This document shows, in pieces, positions 1 through 8,299 of a stretch of DNA of 64,000 bases. The number at the start of each line of letters is the position of its first letter. The first letter of the stretch is position 1. A program made the translations under genes and the position numbers. The notes under the pieces were generated by a model, which worked only from the letters and a program-made list of their open reading frames with translations, was not told the DNA's origin and made no database searches. The stretch comes from Sphingobacteriales bacterium (GTDB lineage Bacteria > Bacteroidota > Bacteroidia > Chitinophagales > UBA2359), in contig JADJTG010000014.1 in assembly GCA_016711285.1 (NCBI GenBank), positions 443,300-507,299 of the forward strand, given 5' to 3'.

Positions 1-461
1 GGGTCGGTTTTGCCGCCTGCTCCCATCGCACTGATAATGGGAATACGCTTTTGCACACAGGCTTTGATGAGGCGCAGTTTGGGTTTTACGCTGTCGATGC
101 AGTCCAATACATAGTGCGTATCGGGCGGCACTAAATCGTAGCTGTCGTCGGGGGTAATAAAATGCTCCAGCACCTGCAACGCTACGGCAGGATTGATGTC
201 GGAAAGGCGTTGTGCCATCAGCGCGGCTTTGCTCTGCCCGATGGTAGAGTGCAAAGCGGGCAGTTGCCGATTGATATTGCTTTGCTCCACCACATCGCCA
301 TCAACAATAATGAGCTTGCCCACGCCGGCACGCCCCAAAAATTCGGCGGCATAACTGCCGATACCGCCCAAGCCCACCACCATGATGCGGGCTTGTTGCA
401 ATTTTGCTATCGCCTCCGCTCCTATCAGCAGTTCGGTGCGCTGCAACCACGCTATACTCAC
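1..461 (-). CDS. tcdA: tRNA threonylcarbamoyladenosine dehydratase (TcdA/CsdL, ThiF/MoeB fold), C-terminus off the window
   Basis: The reverse strand encodes an E1-like ThiF-family protein. It adenylates and cyclises the t6A base at position 37 of ANN-decoding tRNAs to ct6A. Seen: the start-proximal motif WLQRTELLIG, the nucleotide-binding loop MVVGLGGIGSYAAEFL, the VDGDVV strand and NINRQLPA segment, then DCIDSVKPK and the ISAMGAGGKTDP edge of the catalytic core. These follow the TcdA order. No in-frame ATG exists. The GTG at 461 gives the family-like beginning MSIAWLQRTELL; a TTG at 485 is the other option. The gene continues past base 1. Family-level call is firm; TcdA over other ThiF proteins is likely. 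Confidence 0.82.
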   Translation of the reverse strand, partial: MSIAWLQRTELLIGAEAIAKLQQARIMVVGLGGIGSYAAEFLGRAGVGKLIIVDGDVVEQSNINRQLPALHSTIGQSKAALMAQRLSDINPAVALQVLEHFITPDDSYDLVPPDTHYVLDCIDSVKPKLRLIKACVQKRIPIISAMGAGGKTD

Positions 462-1159
462 GGGGTTGTAGATGTTTGTTGACAAAGACCTATTGCTCCG
501 TTTTTAAATTTTTTACAAGAAAACGACAAGTTCACAAGCATCAATATTGTTGATTTTAACATTTTTTCTTTGGTTTTTAGTATGTATAATATTTTTTGCA
601 ACATATTTTTCTACCTATTCGTACTGCAATAGGAGGTAGTACAAAGTTAAAAAATAATCAAATAATCCAACCTAATTTTAATCAAGTGATAGAAGTACCT
701 ATCAAATGTTTCAAAATTTTATAAAATATAGATAATCAATTATAAAAAAATTACTATTACTCAATTCAGCGAACAGATCCGAAGTTTTACTTATGCGTCT
801 AAAACAAAAGAGGCATAAGCACCTCATCATAGCAGCACGATAATGCATCATACATTTTATTTTTTAACCTAATTTTTTTAAAAAATATACTTTTTATATT
901 TGTGCTACCTATTGTGATAAAATGCTGTGTTACGTTCTCTATAATATGATTAAATTCGCAATTATAGAACTAATTCATTTCCCCAATGAACATATAGTTT
1001 TGAATGTATAACGATACTATTTTGGTCATTTGGCGATGGATGTTAGTGTAATGCAGGTTTGATTTATTGGTAGTGGTTCCAATTTATTAATATTTATTAA
1101 TAAGGAAGACAAACCCTGTCTCCTTTATTAATTTTATCCATTAAATTTTATTAAAAATT
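462..1159. other. AT-rich divergent intergenic region, about 700 bp
   Basis: No convincing gene in either strand. It separates the leftward tcdA-like gene from the rightward secreted protein at 1160, so it should hold both promoters. A hairpin with an 11-bp stem (one mismatch, CTTATGC... pairing with ...GGCATAAG) and 8-nt loop lies at 790-819. A TATATTTG, which fits the Bacteroidota -7 pattern TAnnTTTG, lies near 895. No function is assigned. Confidence 0.5.
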
Positions 1160-2242
1160 ATGCGTTCTTTTGTTATTGTATTCATATTTTTTTCTTATAC
1201 ATTTGATATATATTCTCAAATTATTATCACAGATATTAATAACGAGCCTATTCCATTTGTTCAGGTAATTTCAAACAACAAATATTTTTTCGTTGAATCC
1301 AATATAGCAGGGAGGATTGAGGAAATAGATATAAATAACCTTGCGGCAACTGATACTTTGTTTTTTCATCATGTATCGTATAAATCTGAATTTAAAGTAA
1401 AAAGAGACTTATCAGGGAATGACACGATACATCTCGAACCTCGTATATATGAACTGGCAGAAGCCTCTATCTCTACAAACTCAAAAAAGAAAAAATTTGC
1501 GCTAATTGATGCGTGTTATAGAAGTTATCAAGCTAATAACGACTCCATGTTGTATTATTCGGATGGTAAAGTCGAATATCTATCTAAAACAGGAAAAAAT
1601 AAATATAATCTTAGAAAAAAAGAGCATAGATCATTTGTAAATACTAAAATAGAGGAGTCTATGGCGCATAGAAGTGTCGGAATTACTTTTCTTCCGTACA
1701 TTCCAAAACCACCTGAATATTATCTGCCATTCAATTACATAAAAAAGCACAATCTAATCCTAAAACAAGGTGCGAATGGAAATAAAGAAATTTTTTCACA
1801 AAAGGGAGAATTGATAGGTAAAATAGAAACTACCGATGCCACAATTACATTTAGCATCAATGACAATCATATAAATCCCACGCGCAAGGCTCTAAAAACG
1901 GAAGTTACCACGCAAGGGAAAGAATTTATTTTAGTTTTTAGAAACAACGGACTAAATAACGCAGCAGCAATTGATAAAATAGATGACTTATTATATTTTA
2001 AATCTATTAATAAAATATTGTACAAGCATAATAAAGATAAGAAACACACTAAGGTACTTCAAGTGCAAGAGTTGTTTATAGAGGATGTAAATTATACCAA
2101 TACGGTAAATACCAACTCATACACAAATAGAAGCAGCCTGCCTCAATTCAGTAGCTATAATAGCAATTTTTGGAAAACATGCAATTGCGAAGCCTACTAT
2201 TTGCCGAATGAATACCTTTTTCGTGGTCTTCAAGAGAAGTAG
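1160..2242 (+). CDS. secreted carboxypeptidase-regulatory-like domain protein, function unknown
   Basis: 360 aa with a hydrophobic N-terminal signal (about residues 1-20, ending near IYSQ). Residues 21-90 look like the carboxypeptidase-D regulatory-like beta-sandwich common on Bacteroidota exported proteins (ITDINNEPIPFVQV, then a receptor-like FHHVSYKSEF and DTIHLEPRIYELAEASIS). The remainder is lysine- and asparagine-rich with no motif I recognise. No outer-membrane barrel signature or sorting domain is visible at the C-terminus. It stands alone with AT-rich flanks and a codon composition more AT-rich than the neighbouring metabolic genes. Export is likely; role unknown. Confidence 0.7.
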   Translation: MRSFVIVFIFFSYTFDIYSQIIITDINNEPIPFVQVISNNKYFFVESNIAGRIEEIDINNLAATDTLFFHHVSYKSEFKVKRDLSGNDTIHLEPRIYELAEASISTNSKKKKFALIDACYRSYQANNDSMLYYSDGKVEYLSKTGKNKYNLRKKEHRSFVNTKIEESMAHRSVGITFLPYIPKPPEYYLPFNYIKKHNLILKQGANGNKEIFSQKGELIGKIETTDATITFSINDNHINPTRKALKTEVTTQGKEFILVFRNNGLNNAAAIDKIDDLLYFKSINKILYKHNKDKKHTKVLQVQELFIEDVNYTNTVNTNSYTNRSSLPQFSSYNSNFWKTCNCEAYYLPNEYLFRGLQEK

Positions 2243-2381
2243 TTTTTTTGTAACTACAAAACACTGGCAATTAGTAAGGGATTGATGAATTATTTTGTAA
2301 AATAAATATGTTTTTTGTGTATCAAATTTGAAAAAATTAGAGAGCAGGTTAAAGGAGAATTACTTTGCTTTTTTACTACTT

Positions 2382-3170
2382 TTATTCGCCTTTGAACACC
2401 GCAGGGCGTTTTTCTAAGAAAGCCGTCACGCCTTCTTTAAAATCCGCCGTACCAAAACATTTTCCAAAGGCTGCTACTTCGGCGGCAAAACCATCGCGGC
2501 TCACATCAAAGTGAGCATTGACACTATCAATGATTTGAGCCAAAGCAATCGGGGCTTTATCAATGATTTTTTCCAACATCTTTTTGCAGGCGGGCAAGAG
2601 TTCTTCGGAAGATGCCGCCACCGCATTTACCAAACCCAAGCGCAGGGCTTCGGCGGCATCTATCATATCGGCGGTGAGCAAGAGTTCCATCGCTTTGCCT
2701 TTGCCGATGAGCTGTACCAAACGCTGCGTGCCGCCGTATCCCGGAATAAGCCCCAATTTTACTTCGGGCTGTCCGAATTTGGCGTTGTGCGAAGCAATAC
2801 GCAAATGACAAGCCATCGCCAACTCGCAGCCGCCGCCCAAGGCGAAGCCGTTTACTGCCGCCACGACGGGTTTCGGGAATTGCTCAATTTTAGAAAAAAC
2901 CTCATCTTGCCCGCGCTGTGCCAAGGCTTTGCCGCCCGCTACATCTAAAGCCAAAAATTCGGTAATATCGGCTCCGGCAACAAAGGCTTTATTGCCCGCT
3001 CCGGTGAGGATAAGGGCTTTCACGGCGGCATCGTTGCGGGCGTGGTCGATGGCTTGCGACAACTCGGCGAGCAAAGGTGCGGAAAGTGCATTGAGTTTTT
3101 TTTCCTGATTGATGGTAATCGTGAAAATACCTTGCGCATCGTTTTCTGCAATGATATACTGGTAGCTCAT
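2382..3170 (-). CDS. enoyl-CoA hydratase/isomerase (crotonase)
   Basis: 262 aa, normal crotonase length. It hydrates 2-enoyl-CoA in beta-oxidation or related acyl-CoA pathways in the cytoplasm. Seen: the CoA/oxyanion-hole segment AFVAGADITEF (about 62-72), GFALGGGCELAMACH with catalytic Glu near 116, and GQPEVKLGLIPGYGGTQRL with the second catalytic Glu near 136. Both acid/base residues of the hydratase subgroup are therefore present. It lies 43 bp downstream of the dedA-like gene on the same strand and may be co-transcribed. The exact substrate (for example crotonyl-CoA) cannot be read from sequence. Confidence 0.93.
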   Translation of the reverse strand: MSYQYIIAENDAQGIFTITINQEKKLNALSAPLLAELSQAIDHARNDAAVKALILTGAGNKAFVAGADITEFLALDVAGGKALAQRGQDEVFSKIEQFPKPVVAAVNGFALGGGCELAMACHLRIASHNAKFGQPEVKLGLIPGYGGTQRLVQLIGKGKAMELLLTADMIDAAEALRLGLVNAVAASSEELLPACKKMLEKIIDKAPIALAQIIDSVNAHFDVSRDGFAAEVAAFGKCFGTADFKEGVTAFLEKRPAVFKGE

Positions 3171-3213
3171 CTTATAATAAATTTGATGTGTTTTTTTAAA
3201 AAAGAAAAAGAAA

Positions 3214-3804
3214 TTATTTTTTGGAAAGCAGTTTTCTTCCCGCCTGAATAATCACCGGAATTAAAGAAGTAGCCACAATACCCAGCACTACTATTTCAAA
3301 GTTTTCTTTTACAAAGGGAATACCGCCGAAAAAATAACCCGCCGAAGTAAGTCCTGTCACCCACAGGGTAGCACCCAAAATACAATAAGTGATGTATTTT
3401 CCGTAGCTCATTTTTCCTACACCTGCCACAAAAGGCGCAAAAGTGCGGATAATGGGTACAAAGCGCGCTAAAATAATAGTAGTGCCGCCGTGCTTTTCAT
3501 AAAATTTTTGGGTATCTATCAAATATTTCTTTTTCAAAAACCAATAATCTTTTTTAAAAACCCGCTCGCCTAAAGTGCGCCCGAAAAAATAATTGACATT
3601 ATCTCCCAAAAAAGCCGCCGCAATCAGTAAAGCAATTAATAGCCACACATTTAAAATACCTGTTTTGGCAACAATAGCTCCGGCAGCAAACAACAAAGAA
3701 TCTCCGGGCAGAAAAGGAGTAATTACCAAGCCGGTTTCGCAAAAGATAATGAGGCACAAAATAGCGTAAGTGAGTAATTGGTACTCTTGCATAATAGCCT
3801 CCAA
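3214..3804 (-). CDS. DedA-family (SNARE-associated/VTT) inner-membrane protein
   Basis: 196 aa from the ATG at 3804. DedA/VTT membrane proteins take part in lipid flipping or undecaprenyl-phosphate recycling and proton-dependent envelope homeostasis. Seen: ITPFLPGDSLLFAAG, LGDNVNYFFGRTLG, FYEKHGGTTIILARFVPIIRTFAPFVAG and several hydrophobic segments, all in family order. The open frame continues upstream of the ATG without a stop and encodes QQFIDFILHLDTYLEAI, which resembles the usual amphipathic N-terminus of this family. The true start may therefore be a non-ATG codon upstream (about 3850), or an ATG may have been lost. Confidence 0.9.
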   Translation of the reverse strand: MEAIMQEYQLLTYAILCLIIFCETGLVITPFLPGDSLLFAAGAIVAKTGILNVWLLIALLIAAAFLGDNVNYFFGRTLGERVFKKDYWFLKKKYLIDTQKFYEKHGGTTIILARFVPIIRTFAPFVAGVGKMSYGKYITYCILGATLWVTGLTSAGYFFGGIPFVKENFEIVVLGIVATSLIPVIIQAGRKLLSKK

Positions 3805-4014
3805 GTAAGTGTCGAGATGCAGGATAAAATCAATGAATTGTTGGATATATTTTATAGTAATGCAGATGCAAAAAGATCGGAAATATTTTTAAATATAAAA
3901 TAATTTTAATTCTTAAAATATTATAAATTAATTTTTTAAATAAAAATAAATTTACTTCTCAGTAATTATCTAAATTTTTTTGAGCAAATTTAAGACTTTT
4001 AAAAAACTTCGTCT

Positions 4015-4022
4015 TATTTTTG
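4015..4022 (+). promoter_or_regulatory. putative -7 promoter element upstream of tRNA-CAT
   Basis: TATTTTTG matches the Bacteroidota -7 consensus TAnnTTTG and lies about 54 nt before the mature tRNA 5' end. No clear -33 TTG at the expected spacing, so this is a weak call. Confidence 0.35.
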
Positions 4023-4075
4023 TGCCTGCAAGTGAGCAACAGTTGTGTTTTTAACATCTGTGTTTTTCCTTGCCC

Positions 4076-4149
4076 GGTCCTATAGCTCAGTCGGTTAGAG
4101 CATCTGACTCATAATCAGAGGGTCCCTGGTTCGAGCCCAGGTGGGACCA
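4076..4149 (+). tRNA. tRNA with CAT anticodon (elongator Met, or Ile2)
   Basis: Complete cloverleaf. The acceptor stem GGTCCTA pairs with TGGGACC (one G-T); the D arm is TAGCTCAGTCGGTTAGAGC; the anticodon stem TCTGA/TCAGA encloses loop CTCATAA; the T arm is CCTGG-TTCGAGC-CCAGG; discriminator A. CCA is not encoded (ACCG follows). The CAT anticodon could be elongator Met, or Ile2 after lysidine modification. The lack of initiator features and general similarity favour elongator Met. A hairpin terminator follows directly. Confidence 0.95.
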
Positions 4150-4161
4150 CCGCCCTTTCTC

Positions 4162-4199
4162 AAAGCATTTCCCTGCAAAACAGGCGAAATGCTTTTTTT
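4162..4199 (+). terminator. intrinsic terminator of the tRNA gene
   Basis: Stem AAAGCATTTC/GAAATGCTTT with an inner CCTG/CAGG extension, followed by a run of seven T. It lies 12 nt past the tRNA 3' end and overlaps the last codon of the convergent tatC. Confidence 0.85.
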
Positions 4200-5109
4200 A
4201 TTGTTGCAAACGCCTGAATTCCTCCTCTTCCAATGCTTCTTGACGCATTCGCTCGGCGGCAATGCGCGCCGAAATAAAAATACTCACCTCGTACAGCACA
4301 TACACCGGAATAAACACCAAAATCTGACTCATTACATCGGGCGGCGTGATAATGGCAGAGATCATCAAAATAATCACTACCGCATGGCGGCGGTATTCGC
4401 GCATGATATCGGGGCTTAAAATACCGGCTTTTGACAATAAATACACCAACATCGGCAACTCAAACATAATGCCCGACGATAACACCACCGTACTGAGCAG
4501 GGAAATATAAGATGACAAACCGATGAGATTGGATACTTTGTCGCTGACGGAGTAGGTGGCGAGAAAATTGATAGAAAACGGAGACATAATGTAGTAGCCA
4601 AACAGAATTCCTACAAAAAACAGCAGCGAAGCATAAAAAACCAAGCCTTCGGCGTAGCGGCGTTCGTGGGGGTGCAGGGCAGGGCGCAAAAATCGCCACA
4701 ACTCCCACAAAATATATGGAAACGAAACAATAAAACCCGCCAGTACCGACACCTGTATATGCAGCGTAAATTGGGAAGCCATCTCAAAATTGCTGATGGT
4801 GAAAGGGGTGGGTTTCATACAAATAGTATCGCCCAAATGCAAAAGCTCCGACAAACGACACAAAGCGCGATAAGTAAAAAATTGGTCGGAAAGCGGTCCA
4901 AAAATGAGCGTGTCAAAAACAAAAGATTTTGCCAAAAATGCCGCAATAGTAGCCACCAATATAGCTGCCAAACCCCTGATAATATGCCAGCGCAACTCCT
5001 CCAAATGCTCAAAAAACGACATTTCTTGGTCGCTTTCCTCTTTGGGCAGTGCGGCGCGGCGTTGGTTCAATAAAGAAGGCTGTTTCATGAAAATAGTTGC
5101 AGCCCGCAA
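4198..5109 (-). CDS. tatC: Sec-independent protein translocase TatC
   Basis: 303 aa; core twin-arginine translocase subunit that recognises the RR signal peptide in the inner membrane. Seen: the cytoplasmic N-terminal signature MSFFEHLEELR (about 30-40), the segment FEMASQFTLHIQVSVLAGFIVSFPYILWELWRFLRPALHPHERRY, the LSSGIMFELPMLVYLL segment, and AIITPPDVMSQ before the last helices. Six hydrophobic segments fit the family. It carries a loop insert around 85-100 (LLHLGDTICMKPTPF), as Bacteroidota TatC proteins often do. The ATG at 5088 (MKQPSLLN) is a more family-like start than 5109. The acidic tail after the last helix (EALEEEEFRRLQQ) is cytoplasmic. Confidence 0.95.
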   Translation of the reverse strand: MRAATIFMKQPSLLNQRRAALPKEESDQEMSFFEHLEELRWHIIRGLAAILVATIAAFLAKSFVFDTLIFGPLSDQFFTYRALCRLSELLHLGDTICMKPTPFTISNFEMASQFTLHIQVSVLAGFIVSFPYILWELWRFLRPALHPHERRYAEGLVFYASLLFFVGILFGYYIMSPFSINFLATYSVSDKVSNLIGLSSYISLLSTVVLSSGIMFELPMLVYLLSKAGILSPDIMREYRRHAVVIILMISAIITPPDVMSQILVFIPVYVLYEVSIFISARIAAERMRQEALEEEEFRRLQQ

Positions 5110-5183
5110 AGTTCCAAAAACTTTTGTGAATATTCAGAATATACACAAAAATAATCGCCGGACATTTTTAATGATTGGGGTAT

Positions 5184-5208
5184 AAAAAAAGGAGGCGACA
5201 CCGCCTCC
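5184..5208 (-). terminator. intrinsic terminator of the YgiC-like gene
   Basis: On the minus strand, GGAGGCG/CGCCTCC with a 4-nt loop is followed by a T run. It begins 3 nt after the stop codon of the gene ending at 5212. Confidence 0.85.
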
Positions 5209-5211
5209 ACA

Positions 5212-6345
5212 TTAAACATCGATTAAATGCGGCACAAAACGCGCAGTGTCGTTGGTTATCAAACCATCGCTTTCCCGAATACCGATGCCCGCCGCCTTTG
5301 CACCCACTACCCAACTGCCGATAACCGGATAGTTGCCGTCGAAACAAGGCAATTCAAACAACTGCTGATAAATGTAGCCCTCTTTGCCGTAGTCGCCTTC
5401 GCTTTGTTCCAAAATTCTGCTGTCGGCGTGCAAAGAGATATTCGCCCCCTCGCGCGACAAAACAGGTTTTTTGGCATATTGCCGCAGGCGGTTCGGCTCG
5501 TGATAAGCGGGTAGCAAAAAAGGGTGGTCGGGAAACATTTCCCACAACAACGGCAAAATGGCTTTGTTGGACAAAATCATTTTCCAGGCGGGTTCTATCC
5601 AGTAAGCGGCGTGGCTGTCGAGCAAAATATTTTTCCCAAACTCCTCCTGTATCAACCATTCCCAAGGATATAATTTGAAAATGTTTTTAACGGCATTGCC
5701 TTCCAAATCCAAAAAATGTTGTTGCCGCGCCTCCCAGCCGATGTCTTCAATCCAAATAAAGCGCGTATCAAAACCCGCTTGTATGGCGCAATCGCGCAGG
5801 TATTCGGTGGTAGTAAAATCTTCGAGATGCTCGCTGATGCACGAAAAATAGAGGGTGTCGCGGTGCAGAAAATCCTTCCAATATTGCCACGTTTCTATGA
5901 GTTTTTCGTGAATGGAATTAAACTGGTCTTTTTGTGGTGCTATATCTTGCAGCCAAAACCACTGTACAATGGAGGCTTCGCAAAGCGAAGTAGGTGTGTC
6001 GGCATTAAATTCCAAGAGTTTTATATCACCGTTTTTATAAGCCAAATCAAAACGCCCATATACCATCGGCGCATCTTTGTTCCAAGTGCGCTCTATATAG
6101 GGTCGGAAAGCGGCAGGAATCTGAAAACGGTCGTATAATTGTTGGTCAATAACGCGCTGCACTGCTTCTAAACACAAATCCCACAATTCTTGCGTAGCGT
6201 CTTCGAGCAGATCTATTTCGTAAGGTTCAAATTCGTAATAAGCGTTTTCTGTCCAATAGGGCAAAGAACCCGTATGAAAACCAAAACCTATATCTTCTAC
6301 CTTTTGCTGCCATTGCGGGCGCGGGCGTATTGCAATACGTTTCAT
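5212..6345 (-). CDS. glutathionylspermidine-synthase-family ATP-grasp protein (YgiC/YjfC-like)
   Basis: 377 aa, the length of stand-alone GSP_synth-domain proteins. These are ATP-grasp C-N ligases related to the synthetase half of E. coli Gss; the substrate of the YgiC/YjfC branch is not established. Seen: MVYGRFDLAY, LLEFNADTPTSLCEA, WKMILSNKAILPLLWE, FPDHPFLLPAY, PVLSREGANI, and the C-terminal VIGSWVVGAKAAGIGIRE and ITNDTARFVPH, all typical of the family. It lies 48 bp downstream of a small lipoprotein with the same GGFG tail as YgiB, so the two resemble the E. coli ygiB-ygiC pair. A terminator follows at once. Confidence 0.9.
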   Translation of the reverse strand: MKRIAIRPRPQWQQKVEDIGFGFHTGSLPYWTENAYYEFEPYEIDLLEDATQELWDLCLEAVQRVIDQQLYDRFQIPAAFRPYIERTWNKDAPMVYGRFDLAYKNGDIKLLEFNADTPTSLCEASIVQWFWLQDIAPQKDQFNSIHEKLIETWQYWKDFLHRDTLYFSCISEHLEDFTTTEYLRDCAIQAGFDTRFIWIEDIGWEARQQHFLDLEGNAVKNIFKLYPWEWLIQEEFGKNILLDSHAAYWIEPAWKMILSNKAILPLLWEMFPDHPFLLPAYHEPNRLRQYAKKPVLSREGANISLHADSRILEQSEGDYGKEGYIYQQLFELPCFDGNYPVIGSWVVGAKAAGIGIRESDGLITNDTARFVPHLIDV

Positions 6346-6393
6346 TGTGTGTTTTTAGATTTAAAAAAAAGAAAATCAACCATCAACCTGTAT

Positions 6394-6747
6394 TTATGCA
6401 CCACTGCCTCTGCTACCAAAACCGCTTCTGCCGGCAGTGCGTCCAAAACCGCCGCGCGATACTGCACCCATTTTGGCGGCATTAGTGCCTACATTAGCCG
6501 TTTCGGGTATGCCCCTGCTGTAATATCCGTTGCCCATACCGCCGCCGTTGCCCATCAGCATACTCAAACTGCGAAAAGCCAGATAATATCCGAAGGGCGA
6601 AGAATGATGCGTGCCACTGTAAGCCGCCGTACTGTCGGAGCGCATATATACTTTGGGACGTTGTTGTGCTGTTTTTTCCTGCTGATTGCAGCCGGCAGCC
6701 ATCACCGCCGACAACAGCACTAATGTTATCATTTTACTTTTTTTCAT
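6394..6747 (-). CDS. YgiB-like small lipoprotein, partner of the YgiC-like gene
   Basis: 117 aa. Lipoprotein signal MKKSKMITLVLLSAVMAAGC with lipobox MAAGC, so it should be membrane-anchored. The mature part is short, with a glycine/methionine-rich patch (LSMLMGNGGGMGNGYYSRG) and the tail AVSRGGFGRTAGRSGFGSRG. E. coli YgiB (DUF1190) is also a lipoprotein, has a Gly/Met-rich middle, ends in a TRGGFG tail and sits upstream of ygiC. The same order here supports a shared role. The homology is by motif and context, not overall identity. Confidence 0.7.
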   Translation of the reverse strand: MKKSKMITLVLLSAVMAAGCNQQEKTAQQRPKVYMRSDSTAAYSGTHHSSPFGYYLAFRSLSMLMGNGGGMGNGYYSRGIPETANVGTNAAKMGAVSRGGFGRTAGRSGFGSRGSGA

Positions 6748-6824
6748 TGTTGTATAATCATCTATTTTTTTATGTTAATCAAAAACTTGATAAAAGCCTA
6801 AAAAGTTGCAATAATGAGTGAGGT

Positions 6825-7136
6825 TTATTGCACCGTAATATAAAATTCATAATCTTTGGGGGTGCTGCTGCCCGAAGCTGTACCCAATTGCCGCAAAGTA
6901 TCTGTGCGTTTGTATTGGGTATCCAACTGACCGGCGACCCAAATTTTGTAAGTGGTGGTCAATAAATCGTAGCCATTGGCGTGTTCTATATGGAAAAGTG
7001 TTTCAATAGAGCCATCTTTGTTGGGCACAGCTACTACATCTTCGTTGGATTTCCTGCCGCAAGCAGATAAAAAAAGTACACAAAAAAGCAGCACACCCGT
7101 AGGCACTGCAAAGCGGAATAATTTGTAAAATTTCAT
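6825..7136 (-). CDS. small lipoprotein, unknown function
   Basis: 103 aa with a hydrophobic signal and lipobox LSAC near residue 26. The mature domain of about 75 aa has alternating polar and aromatic residues (GYDLLTTTYKIWVAGQL, KDYEFYITVQ) that suggest a small beta fold. No family recognised. It is 77 bp upstream of the YgiB-like lipoprotein on the same strand and could be the first gene of that operon. Confidence 0.65.
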   Translation of the reverse strand: MKFYKLFRFAVPTGVLLFCVLFLSACGRKSNEDVVAVPNKDGSIETLFHIEHANGYDLLTTTYKIWVAGQLDTQYKRTDTLRQLGTASGSSTPKDYEFYITVQ

Positions 7137-7303
7137 TAAAAATATATGGTTATAAAAATATAAATCAAGATATTGTAAATTATAAAAAACTAACTCTAAA
7201 TGTACATAGATAACTTTTTTGTATAAAATTTAGTTTCAAATGTGGTTGAATTATTTTTATCAACTGCTTTTGTTGTTTTCTTCTTAAATTTATAAAAAAA
7301 ACA

Positions 7304-8218
7304 ATGCGCTGGAAAAAACTCAAACGTTTGCTCTCCGTTGATGCCGACAATAAGTGGCTGCACTCGCACGCCTCCAATCCGTTTCCCTTTGTGATGTCGG
7401 AGCGCGTGGTGCGTGTTTTTTTCAGTGCCCGCGATGTGGAGCAACGCTCGCATATTCATTACGCCGATTTTGATGCCGCCGCCGACTTTAAGCTCTTACA
7501 CCGCTCGCGCCGCCCTGTGTTGTCGCCGCAGGCGTGGGGAGCATTTGACGACAGAGGCTGCTCAATGGGTTGCGTGGTAACTCATTCGGCGGCGCAGTTG
7601 CGTTTGTATTATTTAGGGTGGAATCTGTGCCGCGATGTGCCTTTCCGCAACAGCATCGGCTATGCCGAATGGAACGACTCCGCCCAACGTTTCGAACGCC
7701 CCGAAGTAGGTCCCATTTTAGACCGCCACCGCTCCGATGCCTATTCTTTATCGTATCCTTTTGTGCTGCATCAGCCTGCCACCCGCAGTTGGCAAATGTG
7801 GTACGGCTCGCATTTGCGCTGGGGTGCTACTATTAATGATATGGTGCATACCATCAAATACGCCACCGCCGCCGATGGTTTGCAATGGCAACGCGCCGCC
7901 GCCTGCTTCAAAACCTCCCCCAAAGCACACGCTTTTTCGCGCCCTTCGGTGATATTTGAAAACAACCGCTATGGTATGTGGTATTCGTGGCGCGGCACTT
8001 CGTATCGCATCGGCTATGCCGAATCGGAAGACGGACAAACGTGGCAGCGCAAAGACCGCCTCATCGGTATTGCGCCTTCGCAGGAGGCAACTGCTTGGGA
8101 CAGCGAAATGATTTGTTATCCTTCCGTATTTGATATGGGCGGCAGTCGCTATATGCTCTACAACGGCAATCAATACGGCAAAAGCGGCTTCGGCATAGCG
8201 ATATTGGAGCAGCCATAG
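7304..8218 (+). CDS. GH43/GH32-like five-bladed beta-propeller protein
   Basis: 304 aa without a signal peptide. Repeated blade motifs (VVRVFFSARD, QLRLYYLGWN, SIGYAEWND, WQMWYGSHLRW, RYGMWYSWRGTSYRIGYAESEDGQTWQRK, RYMLYNGNQYGKSGFGIA) are typical of the five-bladed glycosidase-like propeller. Proteins of this type often sit in surface-polysaccharide or sugar-nucleotide clusters, and the next gene is a WecE-type sugar aminotransferase 81 bp downstream on the same strand. Whether it hydrolyses a glycan or only binds one cannot be told. The catalytic triad was not assigned. Confidence 0.72.
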   Translation: MRWKKLKRLLSVDADNKWLHSHASNPFPFVMSERVVRVFFSARDVEQRSHIHYADFDAAADFKLLHRSRRPVLSPQAWGAFDDRGCSMGCVVTHSAAQLRLYYLGWNLCRDVPFRNSIGYAEWNDSAQRFERPEVGPILDRHRSDAYSLSYPFVLHQPATRSWQMWYGSHLRWGATINDMVHTIKYATAADGLQWQRAAACFKTSPKAHAFSRPSVIFENNRYGMWYSWRGTSYRIGYAESEDGQTWQRKDRLIGIAPSQEATAWDSEMICYPSVFDMGGSRYMLYNGNQYGKSGFGIAILEQP

Positions 8219-8299
8219 CCGTTTTTTTATTATTTTTGTGCGCTGCAACTCCCTTGCTTATTTTTGCTTCTTATATTTTTTGTAAGATAAAATTTTTTA

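Noticed and set aside
162..482. 106-codon plus-strand frame
   Set aside because: Antisense to the clear ThiF-family gene on the minus strand.
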